DNA from: Streptomonospora wellingtoniae | GTDB lineage: Bacteria; Actinomycetota; Actinomycetes; Streptosporangiales; Streptosporangiaceae | Reading direction: 5' to 3' | Assembly (NCBI RefSeq): GCF_031845375.1 | Contig: NZ_JAVREK010000028.1 | Coordinates: 30,634 to 94,633 of the forward strand | DNA length: 64,000 nucleotides | Shown: one piece after another, positions 28,535 through 37,068 of the stretch | Numbering within the stretch: the stretch's first letter is position 1 | Layout of the letters: every line of letters starts with the position of its first letter | Translations under genes and position numbers: made by a program | The notes under the pieces: model-generated | What the model saw: only the letters and a program-made list of their open reading frames with translations | Databases searched by the model: none | Told to the model about the DNA's origin: nothing

Positions 28535-30076
28535 ATGCTCAACCTCGCCGCACTACTCGAAGACGGCGCCCGAACGACCCCCGAACGCGACTGCCTGGTG
28601 TTCGGTGACCTGCGGATCGACTACGCCACCACCAACATGATCGCCAACCAGGTGGCCGAGATGCTCACAGCGCGCGGCATCGGGCGCGGCGACCGGGTGG
28701 CCCTGGCGAGCCCCAACACGCCCTACTTCCCGTTCGTGTACTTCGGCGCGCTCAAGGCCGGGGCGGTGGTGGTTCCGCTCAACGTGCTTCTGACCTCCCG
28801 CGAGATCGCCTTCCATCTGGAGGACTCGGGCGCCAAGGCGCTGTTCGCCTTCACGGGCACCCCCGAGCTCCCCCTCGGCGAGCGGGCGTTCGCCGCGTTC
28901 GGCGATGCCCCCTCCTGCGAGGTCTACATCGACCTGCCGACCGCGCCCGGCGCGGTCGAGTCCCAGATCGAGGGCGCCGAGACCATCTGGGCCGCGCTGG
29001 CCGGCACCAGCGGAACCTTCTCCGCGGTGCAGACCGACGCCGACGAGACCGCCGTCGTCATCTACACCAGCGGCACCACCGGCCGTCCCAAGGGCGCCCA
29101 GCTGAGCCACATGAACCTGTTGTTCAACGCCGTCGCCTCCGACGCGCTGTTCGACAAGTCCGAGCACGACGTCTACCTGACGGTGCTGCCGCTGTTCCAC
29201 ATCTTCGGACAGACGACGATGATGAACTGCGGCCTGTACCGGCACGCCACCCTGGTGCTGCAGGCCCGCTTCGACCCGGACGAGGCGCTGTCGCTGATGG
29301 AGCGCGAGCGGGTGACCGTGTTCGCGGGCGTGCCCACCATGTACTGGGGCCTGCTCGGCGCCAAGGGCGAGCACGACATGGCCGCGGTCGCCGCCAACCT
29401 CAATACCGCGGTCTCCGGAGGCAGTGCACTGCCGGGCGAGGTCGCGCGCAACATGAAGGACCGCTTCGGCGTGGAGATCCTGGAGGGCTACGGACTCTCG
29501 GAGACCTCGCCGGTGGTCTCCTTCAACAACCCCAAGGTCAAGGCGAAGACGGGCTCGATCGGCCGCCCGATCTGGGGTGTGGAGATGAAGCTGGTCGATA
29601 GCGTGTTCGAGGACGTCGAAGGCGAAGGGCCGGGCGAGATCGCGGTGCGCGGGCACTGCGTGATGAAGGGGTACCACAACCGCCCCGACGCCGACGCGCA
29701 GGTGTTCAAGGACGGCTGGTTCCGCACCGGCGACATCGCGCGCCGCGACGACGAGGGCTTCTTCTTCATCGTCGACCGCTCCAAAGACATGATCATCCGC
29801 GGCGGCTACAACGTCTACCCGCGCGAGCTGGAAGAGGAGCTGATGACCCACCCCGAGGTCAGCCTGGCCGCGGTGGTGGGCGTCGGACACGAGAGCCACG
29901 GCGAGGAGATCAAGGCGTTCGTGATCCGCGAGGAGGGCTCGGCGCTGACCGAGGCGCAGCTCGTGGAGTGGTCCAAGGAGCGGCTGGCCGCCTATAAGTA
30001 CCCGCGGCTGGTGGAGTTCCGCGACTCGCTGCCGATGACCGCGACCGGAAAGATCCTCAAGCGCGAACTGCGCTGA
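28535..30076 (+). CDS. AMP-forming long-chain acyl-CoA ligase
   Basis: The protein has 513 residues of the ANL superfamily. The AMP/P-loop motif YTSGTTGRPKG lies at about residues 177-187. The core motif GYGLSETSP and the hinge DRSKDMIIRGGYNVYP are in place, as is the catalytic lysine in TATGKILKRELR near the C-terminus. It activates a carboxylic acid, probably a fatty acid, to acyl-AMP and then acyl-CoA. The ATG follows CAGGAGG closely. Monocistronic by position. The fatty-acid methylation pair at 37-40 kb may be a metabolic relative, though the genes are not linked in one operon. Confidence 0.92.
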   Translation: MLNLAALLEDGARTTPERDCLVFGDLRIDYATTNMIANQVAEMLTARGIGRGDRVALASPNTPYFPFVYFGALKAGAVVVPLNVLLTSREIAFHLEDSGAKALFAFTGTPELPLGERAFAAFGDAPSCEVYIDLPTAPGAVESQIEGAETIWAALAGTSGTFSAVQTDADETAVVIYTSGTTGRPKGAQLSHMNLLFNAVASDALFDKSEHDVYLTVLPLFHIFGQTTMMNCGLYRHATLVLQARFDPDEALSLMERERVTVFAGVPTMYWGLLGAKGEHDMAAVAANLNTAVSGGSALPGEVARNMKDRFGVEILEGYGLSETSPVVSFNNPKVKAKTGSIGRPIWGVEMKLVDSVFEDVEGEGPGEIAVRGHCVMKGYHNRPDADAQVFKDGWFRTGDIARRDDEGFFFIVDRSKDMIIRGGYNVYPRELEEELMTHPEVSLAAVVGVGHESHGEEIKAFVIREEGSALTEAQLVEWSKERLAAYKYPRLVEFRDSLPMTATGKILKRELR

Positions 30077-30166
30077 GTCCCGCCTCCGGAGGCTGCGCGC
30101 GTGCGGTGGGAGCGGAGGAAGGGCGCCGCTCCCCCGCTGCGCCGGGCCGACCCCGCGGGTGCCCGC

Positions 30167-30403
30167 TCACAGCGGCCGCCACTGGGCGCCGCAGGCCACG
30201 CAGCGGAACTCGACCGGTTTTCCGCAGGACTTGCAGTGCGGACCGGGGCTGTACTCACCCAGGTGGTCGGCATGGCGGTCGGCGAAGTAGCGCAGCTGCA
30301 TGCAGGCGTTGCAGCGGATCTGCACGGTGGTAGGGCTTCTGGGCCAGGGGGCCTCAGGTTCGATGGGGTGGTCCGTCGACTCGGCGTCTGACTCGGTGTC
30401 CAT
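30167..30403 (-). CDS. Small zinc-ribbon protein
   Basis: The protein has 78 residues with three CxxC knuckles (CNAC, CKSC, CVAC) in its second half, enough to bind one or two zinc ions, after an acidic N-terminus. The spacing suggests a rubredoxin/zinc-ribbon-like module. No partner is evident. It is in the same direction as the downstream glucosaminidase operon but 67 bp away from its 3' end, so probably separate. Confidence 0.75.
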   Translation of the reverse strand: MDTESDAESTDHPIEPEAPWPRSPTTVQIRCNACMQLRYFADRHADHLGEYSPGPHCKSCGKPVEFRCVACGAQWRPL

Positions 30404-30470
30404 CTCGACCCTTCGCGCGGCGCAGTGCTGTTGTCATCAGCCGCCACCCTTGCGAACACGGGCCGGGCGG

Positions 30471-31556
30471 TCAAGGCGGGGGTGTGCGCTGCGCGAGCAG
30501 CCGCTCGACCCGCCCCGCGGCCTCAGCGAGCCGCCCGGCGGGCAGGCTCTGCCGGTCGAGGGCGGCCAGGACCGCGTCGCGGGCCGCGGTGAACAGCGCC
30601 TCGTCGGCGACGTGCGCGGCCGTGCCGGTCTCGACCGCCCCCGCGGCGATCCCGGCGTCCTGCGCCGGGTTGCCCAGGCACAGCAGGTCGGCGCCCGCTG
30701 CGAGCGCGGCCGCGGCGCCGAGCGCAACCCCCTGGATGCGGTCGGCCGCGCCGGTGTGTGCCGACAGGCCGCGCATGTCGAGCGCGTCGGTCACCGCCAC
30801 GCCCTCGAAGCCCAGCCCCTCCCGCAGCAGTTCGTAGCAGCGGGCGGAGACGCTGGCCGGCGCGGTGTCCAGCGCGGGCACCGCGAGGTGGCCGGTCATC
30901 ACCATGTCCGTCCCGGCCGCCACGGCCGCGGAGAAGGGGACCAGTTCGCGGCTGCGCAGGGTGGCGGCGTCGGCCGTCACCACCGGCAGGCCCAGGTGGG
31001 AGTCGGTGGCGGTGTCGCCGTGGCCGGGGAAGTGCTTGGCCGCGGCGGCGACCCCCGCGGCGTGCAGCCCTTCGACGAACGCAGCGGTGTGGGCCGCGAC
31101 CGGCTTGGGGTCGGCGCCGAACGACCGGTCGCCGATCACCGTGTTGCGGGGGTCGGAGGCGAGGTCGGCGACCGGTGCCAGCGCCGCGCCGATCCCGGCC
31201 GCGGCCAGCTCACGTCCCATCGCGGCGGCGGCCCGGCGGGTCCGGTCGGGCGAGCCGCGGCCCAGCTCGCCGTGGCCGGGGTGGGGGCAGGGGTTGGACG
31301 AGGTCCCCGCGGCGTGCAGCCGGCTCACGCGCCCGCCCTCCTCGTCGGAGGCGGTCAGCAGGTCGGGGCGGAGGCTGCGCAGTTCGGCGGAGAGCCGTGC
31401 GGGGTCGTCGGCGAGATTGTGCGCGAAGTAGAGGACGGCTCCCACGCCTTCGTCGACGGCGCGCGCGAGCCACGACGGCGCCGCGGTGCCCGCGAACCCG
31501 GGCATCAGGACGGTGTGGGCCATGCGGCGCAGGACCGGATCGCCGGCGGCGCTCAC
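30471..31556 (-). CDS. GH3 beta-N-acetylglucosaminidase (NagZ/DasD-like)
   Basis: The protein has 361 residues with no signal peptide, so cytosolic. It has the family 3 NagZ signature KHFPGHGDTATDSH and the nucleophile region VTDALDMRG. It would remove N-acetylglucosamine from chito-oligosaccharides or muropeptides. The GTG at 31556 overlaps the stop of the upstream permease by 3 nt (a GTGA overlap), which supports this start and translational coupling; ATG 31523 is an alternative. It ends the importer operon. DasD, a GH3 enzyme next to the Streptomyces chitobiose importer DasABC, is the closest precedent. Confidence 0.9.
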   Translation of the reverse strand: MSAAGDPVLRRMAHTVLMPGFAGTAAPSWLARAVDEGVGAVLYFAHNLADDPARLSAELRSLRPDLLTASDEEGGRVSRLHAAGTSSNPCPHPGHGELGRGSPDRTRRAAAAMGRELAAAGIGAALAPVADLASDPRNTVIGDRSFGADPKPVAAHTAAFVEGLHAAGVAAAAKHFPGHGDTATDSHLGLPVVTADAATLRSRELVPFSAAVAAGTDMVMTGHLAVPALDTAPASVSARCYELLREGLGFEGVAVTDALDMRGLSAHTGAADRIQGVALGAAAALAAGADLLCLGNPAQDAGIAAGAVETGTAAHVADEALFTAARDAVLAALDRQSLPAGRLAEAAGRVERLLAQRTPPP

Positions 31557-32392
31557 TGCTTCACCGCGCCCTGGGTGAGTCCCGAGACGAGGCCGCGCTG
31601 CACGAGCAGGAAGAACGCCATTACCGGCAGGGTGATGACGGTCGAGGCGGCCATGACCTGCCCCCAGTCGGTGGTGTACTGGCCGAAGAACTGGCGCAGG
31701 CCCACGGCCACGGTGTACTTCTCCGACTGGTTCATGAACGTCAGGGCGAGGATGAACTCGTTCCAGGCGGTGATGAAGGAGAAGATCGCGGTGGCCACCA
31801 GTCCGGGCGCCACCAGCGGGAACAGTACCGACCAGAACATCCGGCCCCACGAGCAGCCGTCGATGTAGGCGGCCTCTTCCACCTCGGCCGGGACGGCGGC
31901 GGCGAACCCGCGCAGCATCCACACCGCGAACGGCAGCGCCAGGGCGATGTAGACGATCGACAACCCGATCAGCGAGTTGAGCATCCGCAGGTCCCGCACC
32001 TGCAGGAACAGCGGGATGACCAGCGCCTCCAGCGGCACCATCTGCACGGTCAGCACCAGCACCAGCACGGTGGTGCGCATCCGGAAGCGGAAGCGGGCGA
32101 CCGCCACGGCGGCGAGCAGCGCCAGCAGGCTGCTGCCGACCACGGTCAGGGCGGCGACCGCCAGCGAGTTGCCCAGGTAGCGCAGAAAGCCCGCCTCGAC
32201 CAGGACGAAGCGGAAGTTCTCCAGCGTGACCGCCGCGGGCAGCAGTGCCTCGGTGCCCGAGGCCGGGCGCGCCGACAGCGCGCTGACGAGCATGAAGTAG
32301 GCGGGGAACAGGGTGAAGGCCAGCACGCCCGCCACCGCCAGGACGCGCGCGAGGGTGCGCACGTGCCCGCGCGCCCGGGGCCCGGCGGGCAT
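31553..32392 (-). CDS. Sugar ABC transporter permease, MalG/DasC type
   Basis: The protein has 279 residues with six TM helices. The EAA loop of the binding-protein-dependent permease family reads EEAAYIDGCSWGRMFWSVLFP, contacting the ATPase. The N-terminal extension and the C-terminal AxGLTQGAVKQ match carbohydrate permeases of the MalG class. The ATG at 32392 shares one base with the upstream permease stop, so they are coupled. No ATPase gene is present in this operon, as usual for CUT1 importers of actinobacteria, which share MsiK. Confidence 0.93.
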   Translation of the reverse strand: MPAGPRARGHVRTLARVLAVAGVLAFTLFPAYFMLVSALSARPASGTEALLPAAVTLENFRFVLVEAGFLRYLGNSLAVAALTVVGSSLLALLAAVAVARFRFRMRTTVLVLVLTVQMVPLEALVIPLFLQVRDLRMLNSLIGLSIVYIALALPFAVWMLRGFAAAVPAEVEEAAYIDGCSWGRMFWSVLFPLVAPGLVATAIFSFITAWNEFILALTFMNQSEKYTVAVGLRQFFGQYTTDWGQVMAASTVITLPVMAFFLLVQRGLVSGLTQGAVKQ

Positions 32393-33402
32393 CACCGCAG
32401 CTCCTCGTCGCGGAAGAGGGTGCGCAGGTAGACGACGGTGATCGAGAGCAGCATCAGGGTGAGCAGCACGGCGATGGCCGAGCCGAGCCCGTAGGACTGG
32501 TTGGCGAAGGAGCGCACGTAGGACCACACGCCCAGGTTGAGCACGTCGCGGTTGCCGCCCGAGCCGCCGGGCATCAGATAGACCTGCGCGAACACTTTGA
32601 AGTCCCAGATGGTGGAGAGGATGGTGACCACGGCGAACACCGGCCGGATCGTGGGCACGGTGACGTTGCGGAACCGCTGCCAGGCGCCCGCGCCGTCCAG
32701 CAGCGCGGCCTCGTGCAGCTCGCGCGGGATGGTCATCAGTCCGGCGAGCACGGTCACCGCGACGAACGGGAAGCCGTGGTGGATGACGTTGAGCGCGGCG
32801 ATGGCGTAGAAGGCCGACCGCTCGGCGAACCAGTTGTAGCCCTCGGGACCGACGACGCCCGCGGTCTGGAGCACGCGGCGCACCAGCCCGTCGTCGACAT
32901 CGAAGATCCAGACCCACACGTAGGTCCCCGAGACAGCGGGCATGGCCCAGGCGACCATGATGCAGCTGAGGACCGCGGTGCGCGCGAACCTGCTGAGCGT
33001 GTTCAGCAGCAGCGCCACCAGGGTGCCGAAGGCGACGGTGCCGGCGACGGCCACGACCGCGAACACGGCGGTGTTGGGCAGCGCCACGGTCCACAGGTAG
33101 CGGTCGCCGAGCAGGCGGGCGTAATTGTCCAGGCCGATGAAGTCGCTGCGCCCGGACACGACGTTGTCGAGGCCGTAGTCCTGCACCGACAGCCACACCA
33201 CGCGCCCGATCGGGTACAGCAGCAGGATCCCGATGACGGCAAGACCGGGCGCGAGCAGCGTCCAGGGCAGGGCGCGGCGGCGGGTGCGCGCGCTCAGCCG
33301 GGGGCGCCCGCCCCCGGTAGGCGCACCCGTGCCCCTGGCCGCGGGCGCGCCGACCGGGGCGCCGGGGTCCTCGGCCTGCCGGGTCGAGAGCGAGTCGGCC
33401 AC
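32392..33402 (-). CDS. Sugar ABC transporter permease, MalF/DasB type
   Basis: The protein has 336 residues: a Pro/Arg-rich cytosolic head followed by about six TM helices. The EAA motif is ELHEAALLDGAGAWQRFRNV. It pairs with the downstream permease to form the membrane channel of a CUT1-type sugar importer. The start is GTG (VADSL...) 4 nt after the substrate-binding protein stop. The protein sequence ends in LRTLFRDEELR and overlaps the next start by one base. Confidence 0.93.
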   Translation of the reverse strand: MADSLSTRQAEDPGAPVGAPAARGTGAPTGGGRPRLSARTRRRALPWTLLAPGLAVIGILLLYPIGRVVWLSVQDYGLDNVVSGRSDFIGLDNYARLLGDRYLWTVALPNTAVFAVVAVAGTVAFGTLVALLLNTLSRFARTAVLSCIMVAWAMPAVSGTYVWVWIFDVDDGLVRRVLQTAGVVGPEGYNWFAERSAFYAIAALNVIHHGFPFVAVTVLAGLMTIPRELHEAALLDGAGAWQRFRNVTVPTIRPVFAVVTILSTIWDFKVFAQVYLMPGGSGGNRDVLNLGVWSYVRSFANQSYGLGSAIAVLLTLMLLSITVVYLRTLFRDEELR

Positions 33403-33406
33403 CGGC

Positions 33407-34687
33407 TCAGGAGTCCTTGTTCAGGATCTGCTCGATCTCCCCGGCGGCGCGCGAGGTGGCCTCCTCCACCGTGGCCTCGTCGTTGAGGATGTCCTGGAGC
33501 ATTGCCTCCAACACCTTGTCGCCCTGCACCTTGCCGAAGTTCTCGGTGGCGGGCAGGCCGCGACCGGCCTCGCTCATCTGCTCGGCGAAGGGCCGCACGA
33601 GCGGGTCGTCGGAGGAGGTGTAGGGCTCCAGCTGCTTCTCCTTGCCGGGGAAGTAGGTGGTGGCCTCCGCCCACCGGCGGGCGTTCTCGTCGTCGGTGAG
33701 CAGCTCGATGTAGGACCAGGCCAGGTCCGGGGCCTCGGCCGTGTTGGAGATCGTGAGGTGCGATCCGCCCAGGAAGGACGGGCTGTAGCCGCCGTCGGGT
33801 CCGGGGATCGGGAAGGCGCCGATCTTGCCCTCCAGGCTGGGATCGGCCTCCAGCATCGCGGCCGGCGTCCAGCTGCCGCCGATCATCATGGCGACGTCGC
33901 CGGCGATGAAGTTGTCCTGGAGGTCGGTCTCCATCCAGGTGGCGGCTCCGGCGCTGGAGAGCCCGTCCTCGGTGGCCAGGCCGGTGTAGAAGGAGATCCC
34001 TTTGCGGGCCTCGGGCGAGTCGAGTCCGGAGGTCCAGCTCCCGTCGGAACGGGTCGCGAGGTCGGCGCCGCTGCCCCACACGAAGGGAAGGGTCTGGTAG
34101 ACGGCGTCGCCGGGCACCGGGAAGGCGGTCATGCCGTCGCGCTCCTCGGAGACGGTGAGGGCGGCCTCGCGCAGCTCCTTCCAGGTGGTGGGCTGCTCGA
34201 TGCCGAGGTCCTCGAAGACGTCGGTCCTGTAAATCACCGAACGCACACCCGCATACCAGGGCACGCCGTAGAGGGCGCCGTCGACGGTGCCCGCCTCGGC
34301 CAGGCCCGGCACGTAGGCGTCGGTGGAGCCGACGCGCCCGGAGACGTCCATCAGCGCGCCCGCTCCGGCGAACTCCGGGGTCCAGGTGGTGCCGACCTCG
34401 GCGACGTCGGGCAGGGTGTTGCCCGCGATGGCGGTGGTGAACTTGTCGTGGGCGTCGGCCCAGGGCACGAACTCCACGTTCACGCGCGCGCCGGTCTGCT
34501 CGCGGAAATCCGCGGCCACCCTGTCGAAGTAGGCGGTGGCGTCGGGATGGGTGCCCTCCATGATCCACACGTCGAGGGTCTCGCCGCCACCGGATCCGCC
34601 GCCGGACCCGCCGCAGGCGGTGGCGAGGAGGGCCAGAGCGGCGGCCGCCGCTGCGGCCTGCGGTCGTCGGGCGCGGGTGCATGCCAT
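33407..34687 (-). CDS. Sugar-binding lipoprotein of the ABC importer (DasA/NgcE-like)
   Basis: The protein has 426 residues. ATG 34687 follows GGGAGA and begins a signal peptide ending at LLATAC, giving lipidated Cys25. It is a family 1 solute-binding protein (LDVWIMEGTHP, GNTLPDVAEVGTTWTP). It would hand an oligosaccharide to the two permeases. With the GH3 glucosaminidase at the end of the operon, chitobiose or N-acetylglucosamine is the likely ligand. I looked for a DasR dre operator upstream (34688-34915) and saw none. Confidence 0.9.
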   Translation of the reverse strand: MACTRARRPQAAAAAAALALLATACGGSGGGSGGGETLDVWIMEGTHPDATAYFDRVAADFREQTGARVNVEFVPWADAHDKFTTAIAGNTLPDVAEVGTTWTPEFAGAGALMDVSGRVGSTDAYVPGLAEAGTVDGALYGVPWYAGVRSVIYRTDVFEDLGIEQPTTWKELREAALTVSEERDGMTAFPVPGDAVYQTLPFVWGSGADLATRSDGSWTSGLDSPEARKGISFYTGLATEDGLSSAGAATWMETDLQDNFIAGDVAMMIGGSWTPAAMLEADPSLEGKIGAFPIPGPDGGYSPSFLGGSHLTISNTAEAPDLAWSYIELLTDDENARRWAEATTYFPGKEKQLEPYTSSDDPLVRPFAEQMSEAGRGLPATENFGKVQGDKVLEAMLQDILNDEATVEEATSRAAGEIEQILNKDS

Positions 34688-34915
34688 CGGAGATCTCCCG
34701 TCCACTCGCGATCCCCCCGGGTGGTAAGGAACCTACGCAAAATCACGGCCGGTGTGAAGTAATCGACACACACAGGCTGCGACTCGTGCGCGGCCCCCGG
34801 CACCCGGGCGTCGGGTCGACACGCTACCGCGTCAGACCGTCACCGTCCGTTCGCCGAACCGGTCGGCGGCACATACCGTGTCCGGCGTTTTCGGCGGCCG
34901 CCGGCGGGACCGCCG

Positions 34916-36181
34916 TCAGAAGGCGCAGGGCAGCGACTTGATCCCGTTGACGAAGCTGGACGCCAGCCGCCTGGGGCGCTCGGCAGCCCGGATGCCGGGC
35001 ACGCGCCGGTGCAGCTCGCGGAACATCACGGTGACCTCGCGCCGCGCGAGGTGGGCGCCGAGGCAGAAGTGCGGGCCTGGGCCTCCGAAGCCCAGGTGCG
35101 GGTTGGGCCTTCGGGTGATGTCGAAGGTGTCGGGGTCGTCGAAGACGGCGGCGTCGCGGTTGGCCGAGGCGTAGAAGAGCACCGCCTTGTCGCCGGCGCT
35201 CAGGCGGTGCCCGTTCAGCTCGTAGTCGCACGTGAGCGTGCGGCGCATCCACACGACCGGCGAGGCGTGGCGGACGATCTCCTCGACGGCGCCGGACGCG
35301 TGGGTCTCGAAGTCCGACCACCACAGGTCGCGCTGCTCGGGGTACTCGGTGATCAGGCGCAGGCCGTGGCTGATGGCGTTGCGCGTGGTCTCGTTGCCGG
35401 CCACGGCCAGCAGGATGAAGAACGAGCCCAGCTCCTGGTCGGTCAGCGCTTCGCCGTCGACGTTGGCGTTGACCAGGGCCGAGGTGAGGTCGGAGGTCGG
35501 TTCGGCGCGCCGCTGCGCGGCCAGCTCCGCCAGCAGCCGCGACAGGCTCTCGCCCGCCTCCAGCAGGCGGGCCATCGCGGTCTCGGCGTCGCTGCCGAGG
35601 TAGTCGGGGTCGTTGCCCGCCAGCACCACGTTGGAGTTCTCCAGTACCTCGCGGTGGCGCTCCTCGGGGATGCCCATCATCTCGCAGATGACCACCAGCG
35701 GCAGGCGGGCGGCGACCTGGGACACGAAGTCGCACGGGCCGGTCGCGAGGAGGTCGTCGACGATGCGGGCGGCGTGGCGCTCCACGTCCTCCTGCAGCCG
35801 GGCGAGCATGCGCGGGGTGAACCCGCGGGAGACGATGCGCCGCATCCGGGCGTGCCGGGGGTCGTCGAGGTTGATCATCGAACCGAAGTACTCGGCGAAG
35901 TCCGGGGGCATGTCCGGGATCGAGACGGCGCTGGGCTCGGAGGCGAAGGCGCCGGGCTCCCGGCTGGCCTCGGCCACGTCGGCGTGGGTGACCAGCGCAT
36001 AGTAGCCGGGGCCGGGCGGCAGCGGGCCCATGTCGGGCTCGGCGTAGAACTGGGGCGGGTGCCTGCGCAGGCGGGCGAAGGCGGCGTGCCGCTCTTCCGG
36101 GGGCAGCTTCCAGAACTCGTCGTCGGACAGGTCGATGCCGGAGATGTCGGGCAGCGCGCCGACGGCGGGCGGCTGGGGCAT
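34916..36181 (-). CDS. Cytochrome P450 of the CYP124/125/142-like clade
   Basis: The protein has 421 residues. The I-helix oxygen motif AGNETT lies at 261-266, the ExxR at E301-R304, and the heme loop FGGPGPHFCLGAHLAR contains Cys373. The heme-loop form and the NPHLGFGG segment resemble P450s that hydroxylate steroid side chains or branched fatty acids in actinobacteria. ATG 36181 is preferred over GTG 36226 because AAGGAG lies 8 nt upstream. It is alone in its orientation unit, with no ferredoxin gene next to it. Substrate is inference. Confidence 0.92.
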   Translation of the reverse strand: MPQPPAVGALPDISGIDLSDDEFWKLPPEERHAAFARLRRHPPQFYAEPDMGPLPPGPGYYALVTHADVAEASREPGAFASEPSAVSIPDMPPDFAEYFGSMINLDDPRHARMRRIVSRGFTPRMLARLQEDVERHAARIVDDLLATGPCDFVSQVAARLPLVVICEMMGIPEERHREVLENSNVVLAGNDPDYLGSDAETAMARLLEAGESLSRLLAELAAQRRAEPTSDLTSALVNANVDGEALTDQELGSFFILLAVAGNETTRNAISHGLRLITEYPEQRDLWWSDFETHASGAVEEIVRHASPVVWMRRTLTCDYELNGHRLSAGDKAVLFYASANRDAAVFDDPDTFDITRRPNPHLGFGGPGPHFCLGAHLARREVTVMFRELHRRVPGIRAAERPRRLASSFVNGIKSLPCAF

Positions 36182-36350
36182 GAGGGGTGAACTCCTTGCG
36201 GCTGTTGCCGGAGACGTCACACACACTCTTTACACGCAACCACATTGTGTCAAGCACCCGCGAGGCCTGGAGGCCGACCGGTCCCCCCGGAATCCCGGAG
36301 AACGCATGCAGGTCGTCGTGGTTCCTCGGGGGCCCCACGTGCCCGAACCC

Positions 36351-36413
36351 CGTTGATCTTGTAGCTATCGTGAAGGAAAGCGATTTCCCTATACGATAGC
36401 TACAAGATCAACG
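36351..36413. repeat. Intact copy of the palindromic element, perfect 21-bp arms
   Basis: Perfect inverted arms at 36351-36371 and 36393-36413 (CGTTGATCTTGTAGCTATCG and its complement) enclose a 21-nt centre that itself holds GGAAA-GCGA-TTTCC. It lies between two minus-strand genes, 139 nt past the stop of the 36490 gene. This is the best-preserved copy of the family. Confidence 0.92.
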
Positions 36414-36489
36414 GTGCTGGGGCGGGTGGCCGGCGCCGGCGGGCGCCGCGGCGCCCGCCGTGGCCGCCGCAGCACGCCGACAGCTCCGG

Positions 36490-36939
36490 CTACTCCTCAC
36501 CGCCCGTGGCGATGCGCAGCGTGGAGATCAGCTCGGCGGGCTTGTACACCGCTAGGCCGATGGCCGCCGAGAATGCGGCGAGCATGTGCAGATAGATGGC
36601 GGGATCGCCGTTGGTGAAGCGCTCGGCGGCCTCCTCCTCGCCCACCGAGTAGGCCTCCCACACCGTGATCACGGCGAACTCGACCTCGGGAGGGAGCATG
36701 TCTGCGACGGTCGAGGCGACGGCCTCGCGCGAGTCGGCCGGCTTCCAGACCACGCCGGTCTCCTGCACGCGCCGGGAGAGGAAGGAACCGAAGACCTTGA
36801 GCTCGGAAACGGTGGCGTCGGTGTCGTCGCCGATGTCGGCCAGGGTGCTGTCCAACAGGTCGCGGTCCTTGCGGACGTAGGCGTCGACCAGCGTGATAGC
36901 GAGCTGCTTCGTGCGGTCCGTGTCGTCTGTGCCAGGCAT
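36490..36939 (-). CDS. Conserved-looking hypothetical protein
   Basis: The protein has 149 residues and looks all-helical (TKQLAITLVDAYVRKDRDLL, ELKVFGSFLSRRVQETGV). No catalytic motif, signal or TM helix is convincing; one moderately hydrophobic stretch lies near residues 121-136. The ATG at 36939 has a modest GGGAG-like site upstream. I do not recognise the family. It lies 3' of the fatty-acid methyltransferase gene on the same strand, after a terminator-like hairpin, so it is probably a separate unit. Confidence 0.72.
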   Translation of the reverse strand: MPGTDDTDRTKQLAITLVDAYVRKDRDLLDSTLADIGDDTDATVSELKVFGSFLSRRVQETGVVWKPADSREAVASTVADMLPPEVEFAVITVWEAYSVGEEEAAERFTNGDPAIYLHMLAAFSAAIGLAVYKPAELISTLRIATGGEE

Positions 36940-37017
36940 ACTCCCATGATGCCCGCAGCCGTGTCCCGGATGGGCACCAGCCCGGCTCCGCGCGCCGCCC
37001 GGGGCGGGACGGTCGCG

Positions 37018-37065
37018 GCGGCGGCCGGGCCCGACCCCGTGTCCACGGGCGGACCCGGCCGCCGC
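37018..37065 (-). terminator. Hairpin terminator after the fatty-acid methyltransferase gene
   Basis: A perfect 12-bp stem (37018-37029 with 37054-37065) starts 4 nt after the stop of the methyltransferase gene (reading leftward). The loop contains a nested CCCG/CGGG pair. There is no T-tract. Confidence 0.7.
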
Positions 37066-37068
37066 CTG

